Assembly (NCBI GenBank): GCA_038040485.1
Contig: JBBPIE010000003.1
Location: 186,001-250,000 of the forward strand
Source: Onstottus_B arcticum
GTDB taxonomy: Bacteria; Acidobacteriota; Blastocatellia; UBA7656
DNA length: 64,000 bases
Direction of reading: 5' to 3'
The notes under the pieces are model-generated. The model made no database searches and was not told the origin of the DNA. It was given only the letters and a program-made list of their open reading frames with translations. The position numbers were made by a program, and so were the translations under genes. Below are positions 17,060 to 26,579 of this stretch, piece by piece (the first letter of the stretch is position 1; the number at the start of each line of letters is the position of its first letter).

Positions 17060-17225
17060 CATATCACCCCGCTGGGGTGAGAGAATCGAGCGCATCGGTT
17101 CTATAAACATTTCACCCCGCTGGGGTGAAAGGCTCGAGCGCTCCGGGTCTATAAACATTTCAGCCCGCTGGGGTGAGAGGCTTGAGCGACTCGGTTCTAG
17201 AAACATCTCACGCCGCTGGGGTGAG
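17060..17225. repeat. Four tandem 48-base palindrome units
   Basis: Hairpins CACCCCGCTGGGGTG, or close variants, start at 17065, 17113, 17161 and 17209, exactly 48 bases apart. They are separated by a conserved segment containing GAGCG and CGGTTCTATAAACAT. The last copies have single stem changes (CAGCCC, CACGCC). Confidence 0.92.
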
Positions 17226-17278
17226 CGAGCGGCGAGCGCCGGTTTTCTCCGACAGGTGTAACGAAAGGTATTGAATTT

Positions 17279-20152
17279 ATGAGCGACAATCCTCTACTCG
17301 AAATACCGAAGCTCGGACAGAGCATCTGGTACGACAACATTCGGCGCGCCTTGATTGAAAACGGCGATCTGGCGCGCAAGATCAGCGACGATGGTCTGCG
17401 CGGCGTGACTTCCAATCCGGCGATCTTCGAAAAAGCCATCGCCGGCAGCGCCGACTATGACGGGCAGATGCGCCTGCTGATCGCGGAAGGAAAAAGCGCG
17501 CAGGAGATCCTCGATGCGATGATCATTCAGGACATCCAGAAAACCGCTGAGCTTTTTGCCCCCGTCTTCCGCGAAACAAAAGGCGTCGACGGCTTCGTCA
17601 GCGTCGAAGTCTCCCCAATCCTTGCCAACGACACCGACAGCACGATCGCCGAAGCCCGCCGCTTATGGAAGCTCGTCGATCGCAAAAACGTCATGATCAA
17701 GATCCCGGCCACGACCGCAGGCATACCGGCGATCGAACAAGCGATCTCAGAAGGAATCAATATCAACGTGACGCTGATTTTCTCGCAGGACTTTTACGAC
17801 CAGGTCGCCGAAGCTTACGTCCGCGGGCTTGAGCGAAGAGCCGCCGCCGGGCTTTCAATCGCCGGAATCGCATCGGTCGCGAGCGTCTTCGTCAGCCGCA
17901 TTGATACGGCGATCGACAACCAGCTCGAGTTTCGAATTCGCCGTTCCAGCGACGACGACGAAAAAGCAAAGCTCACCGCGTTGCTTGGCAAGAGCGCAGT
18001 CGCGAACGCGAAGCTTATGTACCAACGATTCAAGGAAGTCTTTCACGGTAATCGCTTTGCCGAGCTTGCAAAGAAAGGCGCTTTCGTTCAGCGGCCGCTT
18101 TGGGCCAGCACCGGGACCAAGAACGCGGCCTACAAGGATACCTACTATGTGGAGGAGATGATCGGACCCGAGACAGTCGATACCGTTCCGCCAGCCACCT
18201 ACACCGCGTTTCGCGACCACGGCGTCGCGCGGTTGACGCTTGAAGAGAACCTCGATCAGGCGGCTGACACGATCAGCAAGCTTGCGGAGATGGGAATAAA
18301 CCTCGGCCAGGTTACTCAGCAGCTTCAAGACGAAGGCGTGAAGTCGTTCATCGACTCGTTCCACACGTTGATGGAAACGATCACCGCAAAGCAGGCCTCG
18401 ATCATCAGCGGCGTTCTCGAGCGACAATCGGTTTCGCTTGGTTCATACGCCGACGCGGTCAAAGCCACGATTGCGCGCGCTGACAAGGAACAGTGGATTC
18501 GCCGGATCTGGAACAAAGACGCCACGCTCTGGAAGGACGACGAAGCTCACAAGAAGATCATCGCCAACGCGCTTGGGTGGGTCACGGTTGTTGACCAGCT
18601 CGTCGAAGCAGCGCCGGAGCTTGCCGCGTTCAGCGAGCGCATCCGCAACGACGGCTTCAAGGACGTGATGCTCTTAGGCATGGGCGGCAGCAGCTTGTGC
18701 CCCGAAGTATTCCGCCGCACCTTCGGCCGCCGCGACGGCTCCCCCGAACTCCACGTGTTGGACAGCACCGATCCCGCGACGGTCAAGAGCTTCGAGGAAC
18801 GCGTCGACCTCCCGCACACGTTGTTTATTGTCGCGAGCAAGTCGGGAACGACCACCGAGCCGCTCATGTTCTACAAGTACTTCTTCAATCGGATGCGTGA
18901 GATCAAAGGCGAGCGCGCGGGCGAGAACTTTGTGGCGATAACCGATCCCGGGACGTTGATGGAAGCAATGGCGACCGGCGACAAATTCCGCCGAATCTTT
19001 TTGAACCCTCCGGACATCGGAGGGCGCTATTCGGCTCTGTCTTTCTTTGGAATGGTGCCCGCCGCGCTCCAGGGCTTCGACTTCAAGACGTTGCTGGCGC
19101 GGGCAGAGCGCGTCATGCAAGCGTGCGTTCATCAAGTGCCAACCGCCGACAATCCCGCCGCGCGACTCGGCGCGATACTGGGCACGCTTGCGCTTGCGGG
19201 GCGCGACAAGCTCACGCTTTCTGCTTCGCCTGATATTTCATCCGTCGGTTTGTGGATCGAGCAGTTGATCGCCGAAAGCACCGGTAAGGAAGGCAAAGGC
19301 ATAATCCCGATTGCGGGCGAGACCTTAGGGGCGCCGAGCGTCTACGGCGACGACAGGTTGTTCGTGCACATCAGCGTCGGTGCGATTGACGCAGTCACCG
19401 ACTCGAAGCTTCGCGCGCTCGAAGCCGCGGGACACCCGGTTGTAAGACGCACTCTTCACGACACGCTTGATCTGGGCGAGGAGTTTTACTTGTGGGAGCT
19501 TGCCACGGCGGTTGCGGGCGTTGTGCTCGGCATCGACTCGTTTGATCAGCCGAACGTGCAGGAGAGCAAAGACAACACCAGGCATTTTCTCGAAGTCTAC
19601 AAAAAGGAAGGCGAGCTTCCCGACCAGGAGCTTGCAGCGGAGGGTCGTGGTTTGAAGGCTTACTGCGACGCCGAGACTCGCGATCAGTTGGGCGCGGAGC
19701 TGTCGCTCGACGCGTTCATCATCGCGCATCTCAGCCGCGCGCACGCGGGCGACTACGTTGCGATGCTCGACTACATTCAGGAAACGTCCGAGCACGAACA
19801 AGTCATTCAAGCGATTCGAACCCATCTGCGCGAAGCTCTGCGCGTAGCGACAACGACGGGTTACGGTCCGCGGTTCCTGCATTCGACGGGGCAGCTTCAC
19901 AAGGGCGGACCGCCGAGCGGCGTGTTTATTCAGGTGACGGCTGACAATGCGGTTGACGTTCCGCTGCCGGGCGAGCCTTTCACATTCGGAGTCTTGAAGC
20001 AGGCGCAGGCGCTTGGTGACTTTCAGTCGCTGGCGAGCCGTCACCGCCGCGCGATACGAGTTCATCTGGGCGAAGACGTGGGCGCCGGGTTGCAAGCGTT
20101 GCTGGACATCGTCCGAACCGGATTTCCAGTCGCGCAAGGACAAACTCACTAG
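17279..20152 (+). CDS. tal-pgi: Bifunctional transaldolase / glucose-6-phosphate isomerase
   Basis: 957 residues, the known two-enzyme fusion. Residues 1 to about 370 are transaldolase: GVTSNPAIFEKAI, and the Schiff-base Lys141 in MIKIPATTAG. Residues about 400-957 are a phosphoglucose isomerase with two SIS halves, including LGMGGSSLCPEVF and SKSGTTTEPLMFYKYF. It links fructose-6-phosphate to both glucose-6-phosphate and the sedoheptulose/erythrose exchange, so flux can cycle back to the oxidative branch genes just downstream. The ATG at 17279 follows a weak AAAGG 13-17 bases upstream. No damage is visible. Confidence 0.96.
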   Translation: MSDNPLLEIPKLGQSIWYDNIRRALIENGDLARKISDDGLRGVTSNPAIFEKAIAGSADYDGQMRLLIAEGKSAQEILDAMIIQDIQKTAELFAPVFRETKGVDGFVSVEVSPILANDTDSTIAEARRLWKLVDRKNVMIKIPATTAGIPAIEQAISEGININVTLIFSQDFYDQVAEAYVRGLERRAAAGLSIAGIASVASVFVSRIDTAIDNQLEFRIRRSSDDDEKAKLTALLGKSAVANAKLMYQRFKEVFHGNRFAELAKKGAFVQRPLWASTGTKNAAYKDTYYVEEMIGPETVDTVPPATYTAFRDHGVARLTLEENLDQAADTISKLAEMGINLGQVTQQLQDEGVKSFIDSFHTLMETITAKQASIISGVLERQSVSLGSYADAVKATIARADKEQWIRRIWNKDATLWKDDEAHKKIIANALGWVTVVDQLVEAAPELAAFSERIRNDGFKDVMLLGMGGSSLCPEVFRRTFGRRDGSPELHVLDSTDPATVKSFEERVDLPHTLFIVASKSGTTTEPLMFYKYFFNRMREIKGERAGENFVAITDPGTLMEAMATGDKFRRIFLNPPDIGGRYSALSFFGMVPAALQGFDFKTLLARAERVMQACVHQVPTADNPAARLGAILGTLALAGRDKLTLSASPDISSVGLWIEQLIAESTGKEGKGIIPIAGETLGAPSVYGDDRLFVHISVGAIDAVTDSKLRALEAAGHPVVRRTLHDTLDLGEEFYLWELATAVAGVVLGIDSFDQPNVQESKDNTRHFLEVYKKEGELPDQELAAEGRGLKAYCDAETRDQLGAELSLDAFIIAHLSRAHAGDYVAMLDYIQETSEHEQVIQAIRTHLREALRVATTTGYGPRFLHSTGQLHKGGPPSGVFIQVTADNAVDVPLPGEPFTFGVLKQAQALGDFQSLASRHRRAIRVHLGEDVGAGLQALLDIVRTGFPVAQGQTH

Positions 20153-20162
20153 TCTCGCGTGC

Positions 20163-20329
20163 TTGTAGGGGAGGCCCTCCGTGGCTCCCCTCGACAAAAT
20201 TGCGGCGTCGCGGAAGGCACGAATTTGTGACGAGGGGAGGCCCTCCGTGGCTTCTTCTCGATAAGACTGTGTCGGCAGGAAGGGCACGAATTTGTGACGA
20301 GGGGAGGCCACCGAGGGCCTCCCCTACAA
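20163..20329. repeat. Palindromic element with internal duplication
   Basis: The ends TTGTAGGGGAGGCCCTC and GAGGGCCTCCCCTACAA are reverse complements. Inside, the segment CACGAATTTGTGACGAGGGG occurs twice (about 20219 and 20285), so one element seems to have been partly duplicated. It belongs to the same architectural family as the elements at 30982, 35213 and 61531: a TTGTA outer end and a G/C-rich arm whose sequence differs between copies but pairs with its partner. Confidence 0.8.
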
Positions 20330-20335
20330 TTGACT

Positions 20336-21202
20336 ATGCCAAACATCTCACTCGTCATCTCGGACATCGACGGCACCTTGATCACCTCCAACCACGAGAT
20401 GACCGAGGCGACGAAGACGGCTGCTTCTGAGTTGGCCAAACGAGGCATCGCGTTGTCGCTTGCAAGCTCGCGCCCGCCGCGAAGCATCAAGCCGCTCGCC
20501 GAAGCGCTCGGGCTGCGCACCGGCTTCGCCGCGTTCAACGGCGCTCTGGTCGTAACGGCCAGCGGCGAAGTTCTGGCGAGCAGCGTGATCCCGCCCATTA
20601 CGACTGCGCGCGTGAAAGCGATCGCCGACGAATTCGGATTGAGCGTTTGGGGTTACGATGAAGCAGACTGGTGGACGCCGCACCGGGACTCGTTTGTCGA
20701 TCGCGAGGAGCATACTTCGGGTTTCGGTCCGCGGATGGAAGGCTACGAGGAACGGACTTCTCGCGACCTGAACAAACTCACGGTCGTCGGCAATCCCGAG
20801 TTTGTCGCCAAAGCCGAAACGCGCGTGCTAAGCGAGCTTGCCAGCGAAGTCTCGGCGTCGCGTTCCAAACCGCGCTTTCTTGACGTGACCGCTTACGGAA
20901 TGCACAAGGGCTCGGTCGTTATTCGGCTGGCCAAACTCTTCGGCGTTTCGCGCGAACAAATCGCGGTCATCGGCGACGGGCCCAACGATGTCGAGATGTT
21001 CAAACAGGCCGGCACCAGCATCGCGATGGGCCAGGCCGTTTACGAAGTGCTCGACGCGGCGACTTATGTGACCGCTTCGAACGACGATGAAGGTTGGGCC
21101 GCCGGAATTGAGAAGTACGTCCTCGGCGTGGACACTTCGGAGCAACAAGTAATGAACAAGTTTCTGAAAGATGAGAAGGGAGCGTTGATAGATGTCCAGT
21201 GA
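20336..21202 (+). CDS. Cof-type HAD-superfamily phosphatase
   Basis: 288 residues. Motif I is ISDIDGTLI (nucleophile Asp near residue 10), motif II the Ser in LASSRPPRSIKPL, and motif IV GDGPNDVEMFKQAG. This is the order of the Cof/type IIB HAD hydrolases, which dephosphorylate sugar phosphates and related metabolites. The substrate cannot be read from the sequence. The ATG at 20336 is chosen because the HAD motif then sits at the N-terminus; an earlier frame start lies within the repeat. Its 3' end overlaps the start of gnd by 11 bases, suggesting coupling to the pentose phosphate genes. Confidence 0.9.
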   Translation: MPNISLVISDIDGTLITSNHEMTEATKTAASELAKRGIALSLASSRPPRSIKPLAEALGLRTGFAAFNGALVVTASGEVLASSVIPPITTARVKAIADEFGLSVWGYDEADWWTPHRDSFVDREEHTSGFGPRMEGYEERTSRDLNKLTVVGNPEFVAKAETRVLSELASEVSASRSKPRFLDVTAYGMHKGSVVIRLAKLFGVSREQIAVIGDGPNDVEMFKQAGTSIAMGQAVYEVLDAATYVTASNDDEGWAAGIEKYVLGVDTSEQQVMNKFLKDEKGALIDVQ

Positions 21203-22637
21203 AGATCCAAAAGCCAAACAAGGGCAGTTCGGAATGATGGGACTCGCAGTGATGGGGCGCAACCTCGCGCTCAACGTTGAAGACCACGGGTTTCCCGTTT
21301 CTGTGTGGAACAGGGAGCCCGACAAGGTCGATGCCTTCATCAACGAGTTTCAATCCAAACAATTCATCGGCACAAAGTCGCTTGAAGAGTTCGTGCAGTC
21401 ACTCGAACGCCCCCGCCGGCTGATGATGCTGATCAAGGCCGGCCCGCCGGTTGACCAGATGATGGAGAAGCTCAAGCCGCTTCTGGAGCCCGGCGATATC
21501 CTAATCGACGGCGGCAACTCGTACTTCAAAGACACCCAACGCCGCGAGTCCAACTGGCGAGCCGCAGGGTTGAACTTCGTCGGGTCGGGCGTCTCGGGCG
21601 GCGAAGACGGTGCGCGGCACGGACCCTCGTTGATGCCGGGCGGCTCGACCGAAGCCTACGAGCGCATCAAGCCTATTTTCGAAGCGATCTCGGCAAAGAC
21701 CGACTCGGGTCCGTGCGTTAGCTACTGTGGTCCCGACGGCGCCGGGCACTTCGTCAAGATGGTCCACAACGGAATTGAGTACGGCGACATGCAACTGATC
21801 GCCGAGGCTTACGACATCCTCAGCTCGGCTCTTCACCTCGAAGCTCCCGAACTCGCGGATATCTTCTCCGAGTGGAATCGGGGCGAGCTTGAGTCGTTCC
21901 TGATCGAGATCACCGCCAACATCTTTCGCGTTCGCGACCCGGAAACCGGGCAGGCGCTTGTCGACCTGGTGCTCGACAAAGCGGAACAGAAAGGCACTGG
22001 CAAGTGGACTGCGCAGGAAGCGATCGACATGGGAATACCGATTCCCACGATTGCCGCGGCGCTCGACGCGCGAGTGATTTCCAGCATGAAAGACGAGCGC
22101 GTCGCCGCCTCCAAGAAGATAAAAGGCCCGCGCGCGAAAACAGTTCGGGGCGACAAGCAAAAACTGATCAAGGCGGTTCACGACGCGTTGTATGCTTCAA
22201 AGATATGTTCGTACGCTCAAGGGTTGAGCCTGATTCGGCGGGGCTCGGAGGAGTATAACTGGAGCGTCAACCTGTCGGAGATGGCGCGAATCTGGAAGGG
22301 CGGCTGCATAATCCGCGCGCGCTTCCTCGATTCGATCATGCGCGCCTATGACCGAAAACCGAAGCTGGCGAACCTGCTGCTCGACGACGAGTTCAGGAAA
22401 TGGATTCGGGCGGCGCAAGCCAACTGGCGATTAGCCATAAAGACGGCTCAGTCAATGGGAGTGCCGGTTGGGGCGATGAGCGCAAGTCTTTCGTACTTCG
22501 ATAGCTATCGAACGGCGCGATTGCCTCAGAACCTGACGCAGGCGCAACGGGATTATTTTGGCTCGCACACCTACGAGCGAGTCGATCACCCCGAGGTCGG
22601 GCACGTTCATACCGACTGGGGACACTATGATGAGTGA
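21192..22637 (+). CDS. gnd: 6-phosphogluconate dehydrogenase, decarboxylating
   Basis: 481 residues, typical of the long form. It oxidises 6-phosphogluconate to ribulose-5-phosphate and CO2 with NADP+. The N-terminal nucleotide-binding motif is GLAVMGRNLALNVEDHG. The substrate and catalytic segment GAGHFVKMVHNGIEYGDMQ contains the catalytic Lys near residue 189. The C-terminal region RTARLPQNLTQAQRDYFGSH is the conserved tail that closes over the partner subunit. Overlaps the HAD gene by 11 bases. Confidence 0.97.
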   Translation: MSSEDPKAKQGQFGMMGLAVMGRNLALNVEDHGFPVSVWNREPDKVDAFINEFQSKQFIGTKSLEEFVQSLERPRRLMMLIKAGPPVDQMMEKLKPLLEPGDILIDGGNSYFKDTQRRESNWRAAGLNFVGSGVSGGEDGARHGPSLMPGGSTEAYERIKPIFEAISAKTDSGPCVSYCGPDGAGHFVKMVHNGIEYGDMQLIAEAYDILSSALHLEAPELADIFSEWNRGELESFLIEITANIFRVRDPETGQALVDLVLDKAEQKGTGKWTAQEAIDMGIPIPTIAAALDARVISSMKDERVAASKKIKGPRAKTVRGDKQKLIKAVHDALYASKICSYAQGLSLIRRGSEEYNWSVNLSEMARIWKGGCIIRARFLDSIMRAYDRKPKLANLLLDDEFRKWIRAAQANWRLAIKTAQSMGVPVGAMSASLSYFDSYRTARLPQNLTQAQRDYFGSHTYERVDHPEVGHVHTDWGHYDE

Positions 22638-22874
22638 GGAGAGTCAGTAGTCCGTAGTCAGTAGTCCGTAGTCAGTAGTCCGTAGCCAGTAGTCCCGCCT
22701 TCAGGCGGAACTACTGCAGAACCAAGCTATCCGGCAGGACGAACTTCCGACTGAGGACGGGACCACAAACTACAAACGGACTACGAGACACTACTGACTA
22801 TTGACTGCGGACTGGGACTACGAACTACTGACTACGGACTACTGACTACGGACTACTGACTCACAGGAGGAGCA
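22638..22874. repeat. Minisatellite and REP element between gnd and the glucokinase-like gene
   Basis: Tandem AGTAGTCCGTAGTC words at 22645-22690 are mirrored by the complementary GACTACGGACTACT words at about 22823-22862, so the region can fold into one long hairpin. At 22689-22712 it contains a standard REP (GTAGTCCCGCCTTCAGGCGG). CAGGAGG at about 22862-22869 is the ribosome binding site of the next gene. Confidence 0.88.
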
Positions 22875-23615
22875 ATGGCGTCGAGAAAACAGTCAACAGC
22901 CGCAATACAAGCTTCGCCGAATAGCCGCATCCTTGCCATCGACATTGGCGGGACCGGCTTGAAGGCCGCCGTCCTCAGCTACGACGGGGAGATGCTGACC
23001 GAGCGAGTGCGGATCGAGACGCCGCATCCCACAACCAGGGAAGCCCTGTTGGATGCGCTGATGAAACTCGTCGAGCCGCTTCCCACTTACGACCTCGTTT
23101 CGGTGGGCTTTCCGGGCGTGGTCCGACGCGGAACCATCATCACCGCGCCAAACCTCGGCACCGAGGAGATGAAAGGGATGGATCTCGCTGCCGAGCTGCA
23201 AACGCGTTTCGGGAAACCGACTCGGGTGATCAACGACGCTGACATGCAGGGCTGCGGTGCGATCGAGGGTAAAGGCCTCGAGATGGTCGTGACCTTGGGT
23301 ACCGGCTTTGGCTCAGCGTTGTTCTCGGATGGCGAGCTTGCTCCGCACCTCGAACTCGCTCACCTGCCATTTCGCCAGAATCAGACATTCGAGCAGCAGA
23401 TAGGCGACAAGACTCGCAAAAAGATTGGCCGCAAGCGCTGGAACCGCCGCGTGAAGCGAGCGATCGAGTTCTTGAGAACATTGACTAACTTCGACAAGCT
23501 TTACATCGGCGGCGGCAACGCTACCAAGATCGACCTCAAACTCGACGCGGACGTTAAGACCATTTCGAACGACGCCGGTGTGAAAGGCGGCGCCCGGCTG
23601 TGGCATAAGAGATAG
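22875..23615 (+). CDS. ppgK: ROK-family kinase, probable polyphosphate glucokinase
   Basis: 246 residues. The phosphate-1 motif is LAIDIGGTGLKAAVL, the catalytic Asp is in VINDADMQGCGA, and the phosphate-2 motif is VTLGTGFGSALF. The short length and overall pattern match PpgK-like strict polyphosphate/ATP glucokinases rather than ROK repressors; there is no DNA-binding N-terminus. It would make glucose-6-phosphate for the zwf/pgl/gnd branch encoded around it. CAGGAGG sits five to six bases before the ATG. Whether polyphosphate or ATP is the phosphoryl donor cannot be decided from the sequence. Confidence 0.85.
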   Translation: MASRKQSTAAIQASPNSRILAIDIGGTGLKAAVLSYDGEMLTERVRIETPHPTTREALLDALMKLVEPLPTYDLVSVGFPGVVRRGTIITAPNLGTEEMKGMDLAAELQTRFGKPTRVINDADMQGCGAIEGKGLEMVVTLGTGFGSALFSDGELAPHLELAHLPFRQNQTFEQQIGDKTRKKIGRKRWNRRVKRAIEFLRTLTNFDKLYIGGGNATKIDLKLDADVKTISNDAGVKGGARLWHKR

Positions 23616-23770
23616 TTGACGGAGGATTGAGGATCGAGGATTGAGAATCGAAGAATCGAGAATTGAAAATTGAAAATCGCAAATTGAATTGAGGACGACT
23701 TGGGGTTGCCAGACTAGCCCGTTACGTAAATTTGAAATTTGCAATTTTCATTTTTCAATTTTCAATGTTT
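23616..23770. repeat. AT-rich inverted repeat before pgl
   Basis: Words of the type GAATTGAAAATTGAAAAT (about 23660-23685) are mirrored by ATTTTTCAATTTTCAAT (about 23750-23766), with GGATTGAGGATCGAG-like units before them. It contrasts sharply in base composition with the flanking GC-rich genes. A similar block occurs at about 31905-32015. Confidence 0.8.
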
Positions 23771-23788
23771 TCAGCTTCGGGAGCTGTC

Positions 23789-24607
23789 ATGTCTACAAGG
23801 ATGCTTCCAAACGCCCACGCGCAGGTTCGCGTCTATCGCGACTCCGAAGAAGTCGCGCTCAAAGCAGCCAGGCGGTTCGCGCGGCTTGCCGACCAGTACG
23901 TTGTCGGCTGCGGGCGTTTCACTGTGGCGCTTTCCGGCGGCTCGACTCCGCGCGGAATGGACTCGTTGCTCGCGGCGCCGCCCTTCCTCGACACCGTGCC
24001 GTGGTCTTCGATCTACTTTTTTTGGGGAGACGAGCGTTGCGTTCCTCCCGATCACCCGGACAGCAACTACCGGATGGCGCGAGAGACGCTGCTTTCAAAG
24101 GTGCCAGTGCCTGAGGACAACGTCTTCCGCATTCCTGCCGAAAACCCGGATCATGATCGCGCAGCGGAGGAGTACGAGACGACGCTGAGAAGCTTCTTCC
24201 TGAGACACGCCCCCAAGTCCAGCACAGCTCCGCTTCCAAACGTGCCACGCCTTGATCTGGTCTTGTTGGGGATGGGCCCGGACGGGCACACCGCTTCGCT
24301 GTTTCCGCACACGGCCGCGCTCCAAGCGGACGACCGCATCGTCGTAGCCAACTACGTCGAGAAGCTGAACGCTCATAGAATCACGCTGACCGCCAGGACT
24401 ATCAACAATGCGCGTAACGTCACGTTTCTAGCCGCGGGCGAGGACAAGGCCGAGCCTCTCAAGCAGGTTCTGGAAGGATCTCGCCAGCCTGAAACTTATC
24501 CAAGCCAGCTTATTCATCCGCAGAACGGCTCGCTTCTTTGGATGGTGGATGAAGCCGCCGCGCGGTTGCTTGAAGGGCAAACACTCGAAGGGAAAACGAC
24601 CAGATGA
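23789..24607 (+). CDS. pgl: 6-phosphogluconolactonase
   Basis: 272 residues. It hydrolyses 6-phosphogluconolactone, the product of the next gene (zwf), to 6-phosphogluconate. Family motifs visible are FTVALSGGSTPRG, FFWGDERCVPPDHPDSNYRMA and LLGMGPDGHTASLFP. The ATG at 23789 is chosen (GGGAG just upstream); a TTG 57 bases earlier lies inside the AT-rich repeat and would add a repeat-encoded extension. The stop overlaps the zwf start by four bases (ATGA). Confidence 0.95.
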   Translation: MSTRMLPNAHAQVRVYRDSEEVALKAARRFARLADQYVVGCGRFTVALSGGSTPRGMDSLLAAPPFLDTVPWSSIYFFWGDERCVPPDHPDSNYRMARETLLSKVPVPEDNVFRIPAENPDHDRAAEEYETTLRSFFLRHAPKSSTAPLPNVPRLDLVLLGMGPDGHTASLFPHTAALQADDRIVVANYVEKLNAHRITLTARTINNARNVTFLAAGEDKAEPLKQVLEGSRQPETYPSQLIHPQNGSLLWMVDEAAARLLEGQTLEGKTTR

Positions 24608-26142
24608 GCACCGATTCAATGGCTGCAAATCCTTTGCGAGAAGGGTTGAGACTCGAACGATCTGCTGACCCGTGCGCCGTGGTGATCTTCGGCGCATCAG
24701 GCGACCTGACCAAACGCAAGCTTGTGCCGGCGCTCTACCGCCTCACTCAGGAACGATTGCTGCCAGCCGAGTTCGCAGTCGTCGGGTTCGCGCGCTCGCC
24801 GATGAGTCACGACGACTTTCGCGCAAAGATGAAGGACGCGATCGTTACCTACTCGGAAGCAAAGAGCATCGACGAAGCCGTCTGGGAGAGCTTCGCACAA
24901 GGCCTATTCTATCTCGCCGGCGACATCAACGACGCCGAGTCTTACAAACAGATGAGCGCGCTGCTCGACAAGATAGACCGCGAACGCGGAACCGCCGGCA
25001 ATCGGCTGTTGTATCTTTCGACTTCGCCGTCGCTCTACGGCGAAGCGATCAAACAGATCGGCGACGCGGGGCTCGCAAAACCAAAAGAGTCGGCGTGGAC
25101 CCGCATTATCATCGAGAAACCGTTTGGTCACGACCTTGAGAGCGCCAGGGAGCTGAACCGGCAAGTCGCCGCCGTGTTCGACGAAGAACAGGTCTACAGA
25201 ATCGACCACTACCTGGGCAAGGAGACCGTACAGAACTTGCTGGTGTTTCGATTTGCCAACGGGATCTTTGAGCCAATCTGGAACCGCCGCTATGTCGATC
25301 ATGTCCAGATAACCAACGCCGAAGCGATCGGAGTCGAAGGGCGTGGCGGTTACTACGACACGTCCGGCGTGTTGCGCGACATGATTCAAAACCATGTGTT
25401 TCAAGTCATGTCGCTGGTCGCGATGGAGCCGCCGGTGAATCTCGGCGCGAACGCGGTCCGCGATGAAAAGTTCAAAGCGATGTCGGCAGTGCGAGCGATT
25501 CCGGGCGATCGCGTGGGCGAGTTCGCCGTGCGAGGCCAGTACGGGCCGGGTTCGGTTGGCGGCGCGGCTGCGGCCGGCTACCGCTCGGAAAAGGACGTGA
25601 ACCCGGAGTCGAACACCGACACTTTTGCCGCGGTGAAGCTGTATCTGGACAACTGGCGCTGGGCCGACGTTCCGTTCTACTTACGCTCCGGAAAACGATT
25701 GCCGAAGCGGGTCACCGAGATCGCAATCCAGTTCAGGCAAGCGCCGCTTCGGTTGTTCACCACCGCTTCCCAGGAGCTCGAGCCGAACGTGCTGATCGTT
25801 CGTATCCAGCCCGACGAAGGAATCACGCTTCGGATCGGCGCCAAGATCCCGGGCCAGGTGACTCGGATTCGATGGGTCAACATGGACTTTCGCTACGGCG
25901 CGTCGTTCGGCGTGTCGTCGCCGGAGGCTTATGAACGGCTGCTGCTGGATTGCATTCTTGGAGACTCGACTCTCTATGCGCGGCGTGATATGACCGAGCG
26001 CGGCTGGGAAATCGTGATGCCGATCATCGAAGACTGGCAGAGCAAGAAGGCTGACTTCCCCAACTACGAGGCGGGCACATGGGGACCGGCGGAGGCCGAT
26101 GAGTTGATCGAGAAGGACGGACGGAGATGGAGAAGACCGTGA
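24604..26142 (+). CDS. zwf: Glucose-6-phosphate dehydrogenase
   Basis: 512 residues, full length. It starts the oxidative pentose phosphate pathway by oxidising glucose-6-phosphate with NAD(P)+. The nucleotide-binding motif is VVIFGASGDLTKRKL. The active-site segment is RIDHYLGKETVQN, with His202 and Lys206 of the family signature. Starts inside the pgl stop (ATGA overlap). Together with the OpcA gene downstream it forms the usual zwf-opcA pairing, here interrupted by a small gene and repeats. Confidence 0.97.
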   Translation: MSTDSMAANPLREGLRLERSADPCAVVIFGASGDLTKRKLVPALYRLTQERLLPAEFAVVGFARSPMSHDDFRAKMKDAIVTYSEAKSIDEAVWESFAQGLFYLAGDINDAESYKQMSALLDKIDRERGTAGNRLLYLSTSPSLYGEAIKQIGDAGLAKPKESAWTRIIIEKPFGHDLESARELNRQVAAVFDEEQVYRIDHYLGKETVQNLLVFRFANGIFEPIWNRRYVDHVQITNAEAIGVEGRGGYYDTSGVLRDMIQNHVFQVMSLVAMEPPVNLGANAVRDEKFKAMSAVRAIPGDRVGEFAVRGQYGPGSVGGAAAAGYRSEKDVNPESNTDTFAAVKLYLDNWRWADVPFYLRSGKRLPKRVTEIAIQFRQAPLRLFTTASQELEPNVLIVRIQPDEGITLRIGAKIPGQVTRIRWVNMDFRYGASFGVSSPEAYERLLLDCILGDSTLYARRDMTERGWEIVMPIIEDWQSKKADFPNYEAGTWGPAEADELIEKDGRRWRRP

Positions 26143-26180
26143 CGATTGCGGATTTCGGATTGCGGATTTCGGATTAAAGA
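26143..26180. repeat. GCGGATTTCGGATT tandem units after zwf
   Basis: Two to three copies of GATTGCGGATTTCGGATT directly follow the zwf stop. The complementary form (AATCCGCAATCCGCAATC) begins the opcA gene at 26591-26620, so the inserted small gene is bracketed by inverted copies of the same repeat. Confidence 0.8.
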
Positions 26181-26182
26181 CG

Positions 26183-26539
26183 ATGAACGCAAATGAAATG
26201 AAAAAGCGCACCAGGGCATATGCGCTTGCGATCATCCGATTAGTCGAGAGCTTGCCCAACACGCCCACGGCGAGAGTTATTGGGAATCAACTGCTGAGAT
26301 GCGGCACATCTGTCGGAGCTAACTATCGGGCGTCGTGCAGGGCAAGGTCTCAGGCGGACTTCATCGCAAAGATGGGTATTGTGGAAGAAGAGGCCGATGA
26401 AAGCATTTACTGGATGGAGCTACTCGTCGATTCCAACGTGGTCCTACCTGGCTCTGTGGCGGAACTGTGCGACGAAGGCAATCAAATTGTCGCCATTGTT
26501 GTATCTTCGATAAACACGGCCCGAGGAGCTAGGCGATGA
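26183..26539 (+). CDS. Four-helix-bundle protein (23S rRNA intervening-sequence family)
   Basis: 118 residues. The pattern RTRAYALAIIRLVESLP, the central GTSVGANYRASCRARS and the following EEEADESIYWMELL match the four-helix-bundle family first seen as the protein encoded in 23S rRNA intervening sequences. Its biochemical role is unknown; the family forms pentameric helical bundles. The gene lies between zwf and opcA, bracketed by inverted repeat units, which suggests it arrived as a mobile cassette. The ATG at 26183 is used; a second ATG is four codons in. Confidence 0.85.
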   Translation: MNANEMKKRTRAYALAIIRLVESLPNTPTARVIGNQLLRCGTSVGANYRASCRARSQADFIAKMGIVEEEADESIYWMELLVDSNVVLPGSVAELCDEGNQIVAIVVSSINTARGARR

Positions 26540-26579
26540 ATCTTCAATCTGCGATCTGCAATCAGAGAGGCAACGGCCG

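Noticed and set aside
17065..17223. 48-base tandem units considered as a short second CRISPR array
   Set aside because: The segments between palindromes are conserved rather than unique, and an IS200-like transposase lies next to them.
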